Shown here: positions 30,377 through 38,356 of the stretch, piece after piece
How positions within the stretch are numbered: the stretch's first letter is position 1
How the letters are laid out: the number at the start of each line of letters is the position of its first letter
IMG/VR virus record: IMGVR_UViG_3300046321_000209
Span: 1-43,448 of that record
Source: a virus
Length of the DNA stretch: 43,448 bases
Reading direction: 5' to 3' (one strand)
Position numbers and translations under genes: made by a program
Notes under the pieces: generated by a model
Database searches by the model: none
Told to the model about the DNA's origin: nothing
The model's input: only the letters and a program-made list of their open reading frames with translations

Positions 30377-32191
30377 TTATCCTTCGCACGCGATACACGT
30401 TTCACCCATTATCAATGCTGCCATATCAATTTCGTCCTCTATTTTTCTGCGTTCCAATTTTTGACCAACCTTATCTGATTTTCTCAATTTAGATGACCTC
30501 ACATAATATAAAGATTTTAGACCTTGTTTCCATGCCCGAAAATGCACAGCATGTAGATATTTCACATTCACATCCGGCCTAAAAAACAAATTTGTTGACA
30601 TTGCTTGATCGACAAACACTTGGCGATCAGCGGCTTGTTCTACGATCCACCGCTGGTCAATTTCTGGGGCGGTCTTGAATACAGCCTTAGTATGATCATC
30701 CATCCACTCTAAGTGTGATACTGACCCATCATTTGAAATAATAGAAGCCCACGTATCATCGTACCAAGATTCGGATTTCCCTGATGCATATTGTTTAATC
30801 AATTTGTCTAGGTTCTTATTTTTATTGACAAATGCTCCGGATGTGGTGTCTTGTCTGTATGCGTTTGCTGAATATGGTTCTGCAGAGGGTGATGTATTCC
30901 CCATAATAATTGACGATGATGCATTGGGTGCAATCGCCATGACATGTGAACACCTACGAACAATTCCATAATCTGATGCATCTGGGCATGAACCACGTTC
31001 GTTCGCAAGTTGTATATTTGCAATATCTAATTTTGTTCTGATATGACGAGAAATTCTGATATTGGTTGATTTTGCAATCGCACCCTCAAACTCGATATCT
31101 TTCGCTTGTAGGTAGGAATGATATCCCAATTCACCCACACCAACCGATCGTTCTCGCATTGCAGAAAATTTTGCACGAGCAATTGTATCGGGCGCATTAT
31201 CGATAAAGTATTGAATAACATTATCTAACATTTCTAGAACATCTCGGAGGAATAGTTCATCCTTAGACCATTCATCAAAGTATTCGATATTGACTGAGCT
31301 GAGGCAACACACTGCAGTGCGCTCCTTAGACGTTGCCAACGCAATCTCGGAACAGAGATTTGACCCTTTGATAGACAAACCTGCCAATTTTTGGTATTCT
31401 GGCAGAGCATCATTTGCGTGGTCAATGAACCACAAATATGGTTCACCAGTTTGCATCCTGAGTTCCAAAATTTTCATCCACAACGCCTTCGCGGATACCG
31501 TATCTACGATCTCACCATTGTGCGGCTGGATTAGGTTCCACGAGTCGTCCGCATTTGGGTCTATCATACATCGTTCGATGATTTCCATAAACTTGTTTGG
31601 AATGTTGATTCCATGATTCAAGTTTAGGGTTCTCATGTTTTGATCACCCGTTGGTTTTCGCATCTCCAAGAATTGAATAATATCGGGATGTGAGATGTCT
31701 AGATATGCCGCATATGAGCCCCGCCGAGTAGAACCTTGTTTGTACGCAAGAGACGATGCGTCGTATGTTTTGAGGTGAGGCATTACGCCGGCAGATTTTT
31801 CATCTGCACCTCGAATACCAACATGCACCCCAACACCACCACCCATCATTGATAGCCAGTTAGTTTCCGCCAGGTTGTTAATCAGACCCTCTGATGAATC
31901 ATCTAGGTAATTCAAAAAACATGAAATTGGGAGTCCTCGAGGATTTCTCCCAAATGCTAAAATTGGGGTTGAGTAACTCAGCCAATGCTTGCTTGCGTAA
32001 TCGTACAATCGCTGGGCGTGGTCAGGATTACTTGAAAATTGTTTGGATACCTTCGCAAATCTCTCTTGGGGACTAACTTCGTCTGAAGTCATGTACGATT
32101 CCCGGAGGCGTTGTACACCAAGTTGGCCGAATAGCGAGTCTCGAGTGTAATCTAGTACAACTCCATCAAGTTCTGTGGGGGCTTCTTGCAA
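30377..32191 (-). CDS. nrdA: Class I ribonucleotide reductase alpha subunit
   Basis: The catalytic subunit, reducing NDPs to dNDPs. Motifs include the redox Cys in LPISCFLN (C91), the GSNLCSEI catalytic Cys/Glu loop, a second redox Cys in AVCCLSSVN and the C-terminal CIACEG pair that is reduced by glutaredoxin. At 604 residues it lacks the N-terminal ATP-cone of E. coli NrdA (761 aa), so dATP feedback through the cone is not expected. The frame starts with TTG at 32191 (GAG 8-10 bases upstream); no in-frame ATG lies nearby before the first conserved residues. The NrdA-NrdB pair is separated by one base. Confidence 0.94.
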   Translation of the reverse strand: MQEAPTELDGVVLDYTRDSLFGQLGVQRLRESYMTSDEVSPQERFAKVSKQFSSNPDHAQRLYDYASKHWLSYSTPILAFGRNPRGLPISCFLNYLDDSSEGLINNLAETNWLSMMGGGVGVHVGIRGADEKSAGVMPHLKTYDASSLAYKQGSTRRGSYAAYLDISHPDIIQFLEMRKPTGDQNMRTLNLNHGINIPNKFMEIIERCMIDPNADDSWNLIQPHNGEIVDTVSAKALWMKILELRMQTGEPYLWFIDHANDALPEYQKLAGLSIKGSNLCSEIALATSKERTAVCCLSSVNIEYFDEWSKDELFLRDVLEMLDNVIQYFIDNAPDTIARAKFSAMRERSVGVGELGYHSYLQAKDIEFEGAIAKSTNIRISRHIRTKLDIANIQLANERGSCPDASDYGIVRRCSHVMAIAPNASSSIIMGNTSPSAEPYSANAYRQDTTSGAFVNKNKNLDKLIKQYASGKSESWYDDTWASIISNDGSVSHLEWMDDHTKAVFKTAPEIDQRWIVEQAADRQVFVDQAMSTNLFFRPDVNVKYLHAVHFRAWKQGLKSLYYVRSSKLRKSDKVGQKLERRKIEDEIDMAALIMGETCIACEG

Positions 32192-32211
32192 TTTATTAGT
32201 CTCTTGTGTGG

Positions 32212-32643
32212 TTATGGGTGATGAAATACTGGTGTATTTGCCGCAAGCAACAAATTCAACCCAGAAGCGTCTCGGTACTCGGAAATGTAGTGGACTTCCG
32301 AGATTTTACAACGAATGATCAATGTGGCGCAATCAACACAAGGTTGTAGCGTCAAGTATATAACCGAACCTTCAAGTGCTTCTGGGTTGGTGTCTAGTAA
32401 CTTTTTAATCGCATTCAATTCCGCATGAATAACGTGTGGGTGAGTTGTATTTGCTGAGTCTTCACAACAATTATCAGTCCCTGTTGGTGTACCATTCCAA
32501 CCCTGACTCACAATTTGGCCATTCTTTACAACAATGCACCCAACCTTCTTGCGAGTGCAATGTGACATTACAGATACTGATTGAGCTACGGATAACCACA
32601 TGTTGTGGTACCGTCGTTCCTTTTCGGTGAAGTGGTGGCGCAT
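32212..32643 (-). CDS. cd: dCMP deaminase
   Basis: Deaminates dCMP to dUMP, feeding dTMP synthesis. The zinc-binding HAE motif is in VIHAELNAIKKLL and the second ligand pair in LQPCVDCATLII (PCxxC). The length is 143 aa. An N-terminal helix with HNMWLSVAQSVSVMSHCTRKKVG precedes the core strands. In T4-type phages the enzyme is allosterically controlled by dCTP/dTTP; no such site can be judged here. It is upstream of nrdA with a 20-base gap and transcribed together. Confidence 0.95.
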   Translation of the reverse strand: MRHHFTEKERRYHNMWLSVAQSVSVMSHCTRKKVGCIVVKNGQIVSQGWNGTPTGTDNCCEDSANTTHPHVIHAELNAIKKLLDTNPEALEGSVIYLTLQPCVDCATLIIRCKISEVHYISEYRDASGLNLLLAANTPVFHHP

Positions 32644-32843
32644 GGTGTGAGATAATACGAGGTAGGGAGAGTTGATGAGTCAGAAACAGTGGATCTATTT
32701 AGTAGTCGGATGGGGGCATCATGCACCAAAACTAACCTGTTTTCAACATTATAAATAGCCAGGAGTATAGTACTCAGTAGGTAGCTTCACAGTTATCTAC
32801 AATCTCTGTTCAATCAACCCATTACCTCAGTAAGTCTACACAA
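32644..32843. other. Divergent intergenic region, 200 bp
   Basis: This separates the divergent dCMP deaminase gene and the plus-strand late gene. It holds a plus-strand late promoter TATAAATA (32750-32757), a minus-strand CTAAATA (32696-32702, 53 bases upstream of the deaminase start) and a weak minus-strand TATTAT-like -10 near 32653. No gene is apparent. Confidence 0.5.
32750..32757 (+). promoter_or_regulatory. Late promoter, TATAAATA, plus strand
   Basis: A perfect T4-type late element on the plus strand, giving a leader of about 75-80 bases before the start at 32844. It is the only strong plus-strand late promoter seen. Confidence 0.7.
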
Positions 32844-33170
32844 ATGGAAACTCAATTCAACACTCAACGTCCTGCATTCAATTCCGAGGCAATGACAAAT
32901 AAATTATCGGCGATGTTTCGAGGCGCGACCCGAACAATGCTGTTCACTAACACCAACTTACAAAAACTCCAAGTAAAGTTTTGCTATTTTATTGATGATA
33001 TTCAGAGAGGCCCTGCATACGATCAATCCAAACTCAGCATGTTTGTACTGCAATGGATCAACGACATCGGTAGGTCCCTAACCGAGGCGGGAACAAACAA
33101 TTCTTCCATCGATTCAGCTGTGCGGCGTTTACTTCAGCCTGAATATGAACACCGTAACTACTACATCTAA
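32844..33170 (+). CDS. Hypothetical plus-strand late gene, 108 aa
   Basis: A lone plus-strand gene between divergent minus-strand blocks. The protein is helical and polar (FCYFIDDIQRGPAYDQSK, LQWINDIGRSLTEAG), without a membrane segment or motif I recognise. It has a perfect late promoter upstream and a terminator immediately downstream, so it is a self-contained late unit. Possibly a virion or assembly protein. Confidence 0.65.
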   Translation: METQFNTQRPAFNSEAMTNKLSAMFRGATRTMLFTNTNLQKLQVKFCYFIDDIQRGPAYDQSKLSMFVLQWINDIGRSLTEAGTNNSSIDSAVRRLLQPEYEHRNYYI

Positions 33171-33171
33171 C

Positions 33172-33199
33172 AAAAAAGCCGCTTGAAGCGGCTTTTTTT
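33172..33199. terminator. Bidirectional rho-independent terminator
   Basis: A GCCGC/GCGGC stem with loop TTGAA, flanked by AAAAAA on the left and TTTTTTT on the right. It ends the plus-strand gene at 32844-33170 and the minus-strand tube gene, whose stop codon (33198-33200) overlaps it. Confidence 0.9.
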
Positions 33200-34034
33200 A
33201 TGATTGGGGTTCTGTCGCGAGATCTCGGCGGATGGGGTATTCGACTGGTCCCACCATTTGGGAGATCTCAGGGTTCTGTTCGAACGGTACTCCTATATCT
33301 AATCGAAACGTATCATAATCAAACGCCATCTTCATTAGCGAATTGTCAACACCAGCCTCCATAGACAGTTCATCAAGTTCTATCGTATTAATTCTAGGGT
33401 TTATGAATGTGTATTGATTAAAGGTTCGGCCGAATCGATATACGTGAAATAATTCGATAGTCTTGATCAAGCGAAGGGGGGTACCAGTGCCTGGTACCCC
33501 CAGTGGCCCGAAACTAACCCCATAGACGTTTGGCGATATTCTACTTGGATTGCCCGGCTCTGAGTAGTCAGCACCTTCGAAGTCATAATCATATTGCCCA
33601 ATTTCAAGTGGAGTGTTTACAGTGACGTTTGTAAGCGGACTTTGGAGCCGAATTACATTTGCGTAGAAATTCATCATCTGATTCGCCGAATCATCATAGA
33701 ATGACATTGTGATGGGATCGTATGTTGTTCGTTTGGGAATGCCGGTCCGCATTCCGTATAGATTTACATCATCGTGTTCAAACTTTGGGTGTGGGCGACT
33801 TGAAGTTTGGGTTAGTAGCGAAAATCGGCCGGCATCACATATACTGTCGTATGGATGGTTCATCGTTATCCGCGTGACAAATAGGAATTTATGCTTTGGA
33901 AAGAACTTATCCAAGTCTCGAGCATACGCTGATGCGTCCCGCACCACTGCATTGGGGGGCGGTGGAGCTGTGGATGTCATGCCAGTAGATACAAACGATC
34001 GTTGATTTACTGATGGGATTCTTGGGTCAGCCAT
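33198..34034 (-). CDS. Tail tube-fold virion protein (tube or tube-adaptor)
   Basis: Length 278 aa. Strands such as FPKHKFLFVTRITMNHPY, FSLLTQTSSRPHPKFE and TTYDPITMSFYDDSANQMMNF resemble the tail tube fold shared by T4 gp19/gp54-like proteins. That fold is a beta-barrel with a helix between strands and substantial insertions. Together with the gp5- and gp48-like genes next door, this makes it a tube or baseplate-tube protein, but the exact T4 counterpart is uncertain. Late promoter GATAAATA is 33 bases upstream. The N-terminal 30 residues are Pro/Ser-rich. Confidence 0.6.
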   Translation of the reverse strand: MADPRIPSVNQRSFVSTGMTSTAPPPPNAVVRDASAYARDLDKFFPKHKFLFVTRITMNHPYDSICDAGRFSLLTQTSSRPHPKFEHDDVNLYGMRTGIPKRTTYDPITMSFYDDSANQMMNFYANVIRLQSPLTNVTVNTPLEIGQYDYDFEGADYSEPGNPSRISPNVYGVSFGPLGVPGTGTPLRLIKTIELFHVYRFGRTFNQYTFINPRINTIELDELSMEAGVDNSLMKMAFDYDTFRLDIGVPFEQNPEISQMVGPVEYPIRRDLATEPQS

Positions 34035-34066
34035 CTGAGATGTAGTTCAATGTTGAATAGGCATCT

Positions 34067-34074
34067 TATTTATC
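34067..34074 (-). promoter_or_regulatory. Late promoter, GATAAATA
   Basis: Seven of eight positions match TATAAATA on the minus strand, 33 bases upstream of the tube-fold gene start. The TAA stop of the spike gene is part of the element. Confidence 0.65.
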
Positions 34075-35662
34075 GGCGCCATCTCTCATCTCTAACCTTA
34101 TGTTCACGGCCAACCATCGGATCGTCGTAGTCATACTTAGGTTCTAGGGAATTGTCGTTGAGCGTTCCTGTGCGTGCCCAAGGTTCGTGATGTGGGTACC
34201 TACTTGGCCAGAAGCAGTCTAATGGGTCAGCTTTGGAGGCGGTTGGAGAGGTTGGTGCTTGAGGAGATGTTGGTGCTTGAGGTCCATTCATATCTATTCG
34301 AGAGGCACTTTCTGTAATATTTCCACCTGCTGATTCGGTTATGTTTCCTGTGGCACTTTCTGTAATATTTCCACCTGCTGATTCGGTTATGTTTCCTGTG
34401 GCACTTTCTGTAATATTTCCACCTGCTGATTCGGTTATGTTTCCTGTGGCACTTTCTGTAATATTTCCACCTGCTTTGTGAGTGATATTACTGCCAGCAC
34501 TCTCGGTAACACTTTTAGCAACATTGTTGATCAGGTTACCGCCTGCGGTGTGCATAATGTCCCCGCCGGCAGTCATTTGGATATTTTTAACAGCATCCAA
34601 GAAAATACTACCCTCGGTTTTTAAGTGAATACTATCATAAGCAAACAATCTCACCGTAGATTCGCCAATCAAATTGATATCAGGCGCGTTTACGGAAATT
34701 TTAGTCGTCGAGAACAATTCAACACATCCGTCCTCATCAAACTCCATCCAATTATTACCCTTGCATGTATTGATGTAGATACGTTCATTAGTATCATCCA
34801 AGATAATTTGGTGACCCGCTGAGGTTCGGAACCGCATGCGGCAATTCTCTATCCTGTCGTCCATAGCAATAGAGTGAAATCCAGGAGTTGTCCAGGTGTA
34901 CACTGAGCTATCAGGTGTGTCAGCATCGGTTCTATCCATCGTCTCGGCCATACCTTGGACGACGAGAATAACAGTACCATCTTCTTGAGTAAACTCAACA
35001 ATCTCATCATCTGTGACGTTACATGGGCTCGGATCGAGATAATTATCAAATATTGCGGTTGCTTGGTAATCAGCTCCACGTGTTCGCCACTCAAAATTGT
35101 GGTCCCGTCGCTCAAATGCCTCAGTTTGATTATCGAAGATAGGTTGGATGGGCTCTTCTGTTCCACTCAGTGGCCCATATGGGGCCCCAAGTGGATGAGG
35201 GACATTACCCTCTTCATCCTCATAGAAGAACCTGCCGTGTGGGAGTGTGTTGGTAGTGAGTTGGTCGTATATACAACCGATCCACAGTCGTTGAGTTGGA
35301 TTACCATCAACACACACCACTGCAACTGTAGCGCCTGGTTTTGGGATACCCCACATACCGTACGTTACCGGACCATTTGTCAAATTCTTTTCTATCTCAG
35401 CGCTTGGCCCACGCTTGAGTGTTGAGGTCGAAGTTCCGGCGAGGGGGGAGCAATACGTGCACAGTGGTAGATCTTCATAGTCATCTTGCGACATATCCAC
35501 CGGATCCCCCAATTCAGGGCAATGAACGTACAGTCGACCCATCTGTTGAGGGTCTTGTGTCGACACTACCCTGCCCAGGGTAGTGCCATAGAATAATTGT
35601 CCTCCTCTATGAGAGCTGCTGTCGATGAGTTGATTGCGAGTAGTATTGAAAAAATCTGCCAT
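34070..35662 (-). CDS. 5: Baseplate central spike protein, gp5/VgrG-like
   Basis: The N-terminal part is an OB-fold domain like T4 gp5 and VgrG: LGRVVSTQDPQQMGRLYVHCPELG, then KPGATVAVVCVDGNPTQRLWIG. A middle region (ENCRMRFRTSAGHQIILDDTN, INTCKGNNWMEFDEDGC) and a beta-helix stalk follow. The stalk is a run of GGNITESA/TGNITESA repeats at about residues 390-450, ending before a Pro/Ala/Thr-rich tail. No lysozyme domain like that of T4 gp5 is seen; a peptidase is encoded by the next gene. This is the membrane-piercing needle of the contractile tail. The ATG is at 35662, 4 bases after the hub stop. Confidence 0.82.
   Translation of the reverse strand: MADFFNTTRNQLIDSSSHRGGQLFYGTTLGRVVSTQDPQQMGRLYVHCPELGDPVDMSQDDYEDLPLCTYCSPLAGTSTSTLKRGPSAEIEKNLTNGPVTYGMWGIPKPGATVAVVCVDGNPTQRLWIGCIYDQLTTNTLPHGRFFYEDEEGNVPHPLGAPYGPLSGTEEPIQPIFDNQTEAFERRDHNFEWRTRGADYQATAIFDNYLDPSPCNVTDDEIVEFTQEDGTVILVVQGMAETMDRTDADTPDSSVYTWTTPGFHSIAMDDRIENCRMRFRTSAGHQIILDDTNERIYINTCKGNNWMEFDEDGCVELFSTTKISVNAPDINLIGESTVRLFAYDSIHLKTEGSIFLDAVKNIQMTAGGDIMHTAGGNLINNVAKSVTESAGSNITHKAGGNITESATGNITESAGGNITESATGNITESAGGNITESATGNITESAGGNITESASRIDMNGPQAPTSPQAPTSPTASKADPLDCFWPSRYPHHEPWARTGTLNDNSLEPKYDYDDPMVGREHKVRDERWRR
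34305..34475. repeat. 48-bp tandem repeat, 3.6 copies
   Basis: Three perfect copies of a 48-base unit (34305-34448) and a 27-base partial copy. Each encodes 16 residues (two NITES units of the spike beta-helix). Exact DNA identity suggests recent slippage or copy-number change. Confidence 0.9.
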
Positions 35663-35665
35663 TGT

Positions 35666-38065
35666 TTACTTTGGTATTTTCTTATATGGAATGAGTTTAG
35701 GGCCGCCATTGTTTCGTGTGACTGACCTGGGGCGCTTTTGGTTAGTCGATACATGGATCCAGACACTCTTGTTTGGGAGAGATTCGAAGATAACCTGTGT
35801 GAACGGAATACCCGAAGATATAATCTTCTCCAAGAAAGCATCTTGGTCAGATGCAGCGAAGCTTGGACACACAATATCTGCTGCTAGTCCAACTAGGTGA
35901 TCTGATGTTAATGCGCCTTTAACCTTAGCATTAACGTGGTGGTTTCTGTAGCCACTGTTAATTTTGACAGGGAAGCCTAAGTACTGTTGCAGCTGTTGTA
36001 GATAGTTAATTGTTGATACAATATTATCCAAGTGCTCTTGAGACTCAGGGAAGTTGTCCTTCTGCCAGTTCTTAACTTGAGATGTCTGCAACATTCGACC
36101 TAGCGTGAAGTCTTCAGTAACTTTTGTCTCTGCAGATACGCTAGCAAGCAAGAATTTGCCACTCAGCGAAGTCTGAGGAACAATCCCGGGGATTTTCTTA
36201 ATCTCAGATGTTACGGTATCGTCTCGAGCTGCTTCCAGTTCAACTGGAACATCTTTCTTGCTTTGTGGTTTACCAGCGGCTTCACCACCGACTGGTTGGT
36301 CATCACGCGTGGTCTCAGCGACTCCAGTCATCGGAAATGCTAAAATTTCTAATTCATTCTTATACTGACCATCAGCAAAGATTGATGTAATCTTAATCAC
36401 CGACCAGACCCCCTCATACCAGAAATCGTCAAATGTTGGTATTTCCTCACGAGAAGCGCCAGTTTTAGTGTATGATGATGGCATCTTGACGTGAATCTTG
36501 ATGTATGGGATTGCGCTGTGGAGATCAACATCAACTTCACCGTCGTATATGAGTTTAGGGTCAACATTGAACATCGAGAACCAAGCAGGATTGCCACGTA
36601 CGGTAATTGTCGCGGCTGACTTTGCAATGGCAACTGATATCGTCTCAGATATCAGATTCTTATACTGTGTGATCAGAACATCCATCTCAGAGTTACGCGT
36701 TCGTACGGTGTCAGACATTACAGCTACACCCACACATGCGTTATCGGGGATTTGTTTGGCTGGATCTCGCTCTTTAGTCAAAAATGCGGCTTCTTTTGCT
36801 CTCGATACACCGTCACGAGTTAGCGTAGGACTCCGATATGACGTACTCAGATTTTGATTGGTTGTCACAGTTTGAAATAGTGGGAAGCCTTCATCTACTA
36901 CCATATCAAACGTTTCAATGTCGGTGTTCTTGCCTGTGAAAATATAATCATAATGCAGTACATTCGCAGTTTCCTGTAGACTCTTGTCTTCAGATATTTG
37001 TTTATGATCACCAACTACAAATGTTGGGGTAATTCGATATACAACCTCAAAGCTTGTTTTTGTAGTGTATATTGTAGACACAATTCGATATGTCCATGAT
37101 TTCCCAGGCACCGCGGCGATTGCTTGTTCCGCGTATTGTTTACACGATTCAAACGCTAGCCGAATTGCACCCTCGATTGCAACACTTTGTCCCACTGTAA
37201 TCGAGTTGGATTGCCCTGAACCTTGAGAACGTACAGATTTGTCTTCGGTTATAGACCAATCAGATGCTTCTGATATCCTAGGATCAAAATCTATAAAATA
37301 GCTAGCAACCCGTTTATTCCCCACACCCCCAAACATTTGTTTACAATTTTTCAGTGCATCTTCGGAGTAAGCATCAGCGATGGTATCCATTGCCTCACCT
37401 AGATTGCCACTACCTCGAATATTAATACCACCAGCGCTGGTGGATATATTTGGATGGAACGCAGCATTGTTGACCACTGGGGCAAGAGACAATGTGTAGA
37501 CCGTACCTTGTTCACTGATCTGCGCCTTAGATTTTATGATATGGAAGTACATCGGTGCGACATTCCAGATCGTTTCAATTTCACCTGTGTCGGTGTACCC
37601 AACGAACACAGTCTTCAACACATTCACATTATCCTGAGGTAAGCCACCTAGATCCAAACAAGCTTGTCTGAATATATTGGCAAATCGAATGCCGGCGGGT
37701 TCTTGGACGATCATCTCCGCTTCGGTGATAGTTACATTTGATGTCCCTAAGCTCATCTGAGGTGAGCCAGGTTGAGCAGTTGTGATGAGCTTTTCAATAA
37801 TCACATCAGCATCATGCACACCATTGACTAGGATAACACAATCAGGACCCGCTGGGGTGGTCAGCAGGCGATTGCCGTACTCATCTTTAGGTGTCGGGTC
37901 GGCGATAATTTGCTTCAACAGTTCCTGGTCCAAAAACACCTCAGCCGCGCGTTGGGTACTATTGGTCATTCCCCAGATGTGGAAGTAGGAGTAGGACCTA
38001 AATTGGTCAAGAGGATTTGTAAATCTCTCCCGAGTACTGGCTGGGGCGGATGGTAATATGCGCAT
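35666..38065 (-). CDS. Baseplate hub-like protein with C-terminal M15 peptidase
   Basis: A 799-residue protein. The large N-terminal part is beta-rich and without a detailed family match. Its place between the spike and the tail-tube cap, plus its length, suggests the hub (T4 gp27 position). From about residue 660 it has a peptidase M15A-like domain: KINSGYRNHHVNAKV, ALTSDHLVGLAADIVC (the Zn-binding His and Asp) and SVWIHVSTNQ (the third His). Such an enzyme cleaves peptidoglycan cross-bridges and would let the tail penetrate the cell wall. Fusing the lytic activity to the hub instead of the spike (T4 gp5) is unusual. The start is ATG 38065. Confidence 0.75.
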   Translation of the reverse strand: MRILPSAPASTRERFTNPLDQFRSYSYFHIWGMTNSTQRAAEVFLDQELLKQIIADPTPKDEYGNRLLTTPAGPDCVILVNGVHDADVIIEKLITTAQPGSPQMSLGTSNVTITEAEMIVQEPAGIRFANIFRQACLDLGGLPQDNVNVLKTVFVGYTDTGEIETIWNVAPMYFHIIKSKAQISEQGTVYTLSLAPVVNNAAFHPNISTSAGGINIRGSGNLGEAMDTIADAYSEDALKNCKQMFGGVGNKRVASYFIDFDPRISEASDWSITEDKSVRSQGSGQSNSITVGQSVAIEGAIRLAFESCKQYAEQAIAAVPGKSWTYRIVSTIYTTKTSFEVVYRITPTFVVGDHKQISEDKSLQETANVLHYDYIFTGKNTDIETFDMVVDEGFPLFQTVTTNQNLSTSYRSPTLTRDGVSRAKEAAFLTKERDPAKQIPDNACVGVAVMSDTVRTRNSEMDVLITQYKNLISETISVAIAKSAATITVRGNPAWFSMFNVDPKLIYDGEVDVDLHSAIPYIKIHVKMPSSYTKTGASREEIPTFDDFWYEGVWSVIKITSIFADGQYKNELEILAFPMTGVAETTRDDQPVGGEAAGKPQSKKDVPVELEAARDDTVTSEIKKIPGIVPQTSLSGKFLLASVSAETKVTEDFTLGRMLQTSQVKNWQKDNFPESQEHLDNIVSTINYLQQLQQYLGFPVKINSGYRNHHVNAKVKGALTSDHLVGLAADIVCPSFAASDQDAFLEKIISSGIPFTQVIFESLPNKSVWIHVSTNQKRPRSVTRNNGGPKLIPYKKIPK

Positions 38066-38074
38066 AAATTATAG

Positions 38075-38356
38075 TTATTTTACTCTGGATGGGTGAGGTA
38101 GTACCATATATCGCCCAGGAAAAATCTCTTCGATTGGGTCGATAATATTATTGTATTGGAATAGTAACCACAACATGTTATCTTTCCCATATAGCTTGAA
38201 CGTAACTAAACTAGGTCTCAACGCTTCCTCGGGAGAAATTTGGATAATTACATCGTCGCTCCTCCGAGGCAGTAGAGTCCGAACCCAAAACCCAGTTCCC
38301 ACAGAGTTTGTTTCTACCGTCCCCCCAAACCCATACCGTGTTTTATTGCTTACCAT
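38075..38356 (-). CDS. 53: Baseplate wedge protein, gp53-like
   Basis: A short protein (93 aa) with an acidic first half and the C-terminal signature LWLLFQYNNIIDPIEEIFPG followed by a strand (YMVLPHPSR). This LLxxxNxIxDPxxxxxxG pattern is the LysM-like gp53 element of T4-type baseplates (position next to gp48 and hub also fits). T4 gp53 is longer (196 aa), so this corresponds to a short form. Overlaps the gp48-like gene by 7 bases. Confidence 0.6.
   Translation of the reverse strand: MVSNKTRYGFGGTVETNSVGTGFWVRTLLPRRSDDVIIQISPEEALRPSLVTFKLYGKDNMLWLLFQYNNIIDPIEEIFPGRYMVLPHPSRVK

Noticed and set aside
34305-34475. CRISPR-like direct repeats
   Set aside because: The repeats are contiguous without spacers, are in frame, and encode the spike beta-helix.
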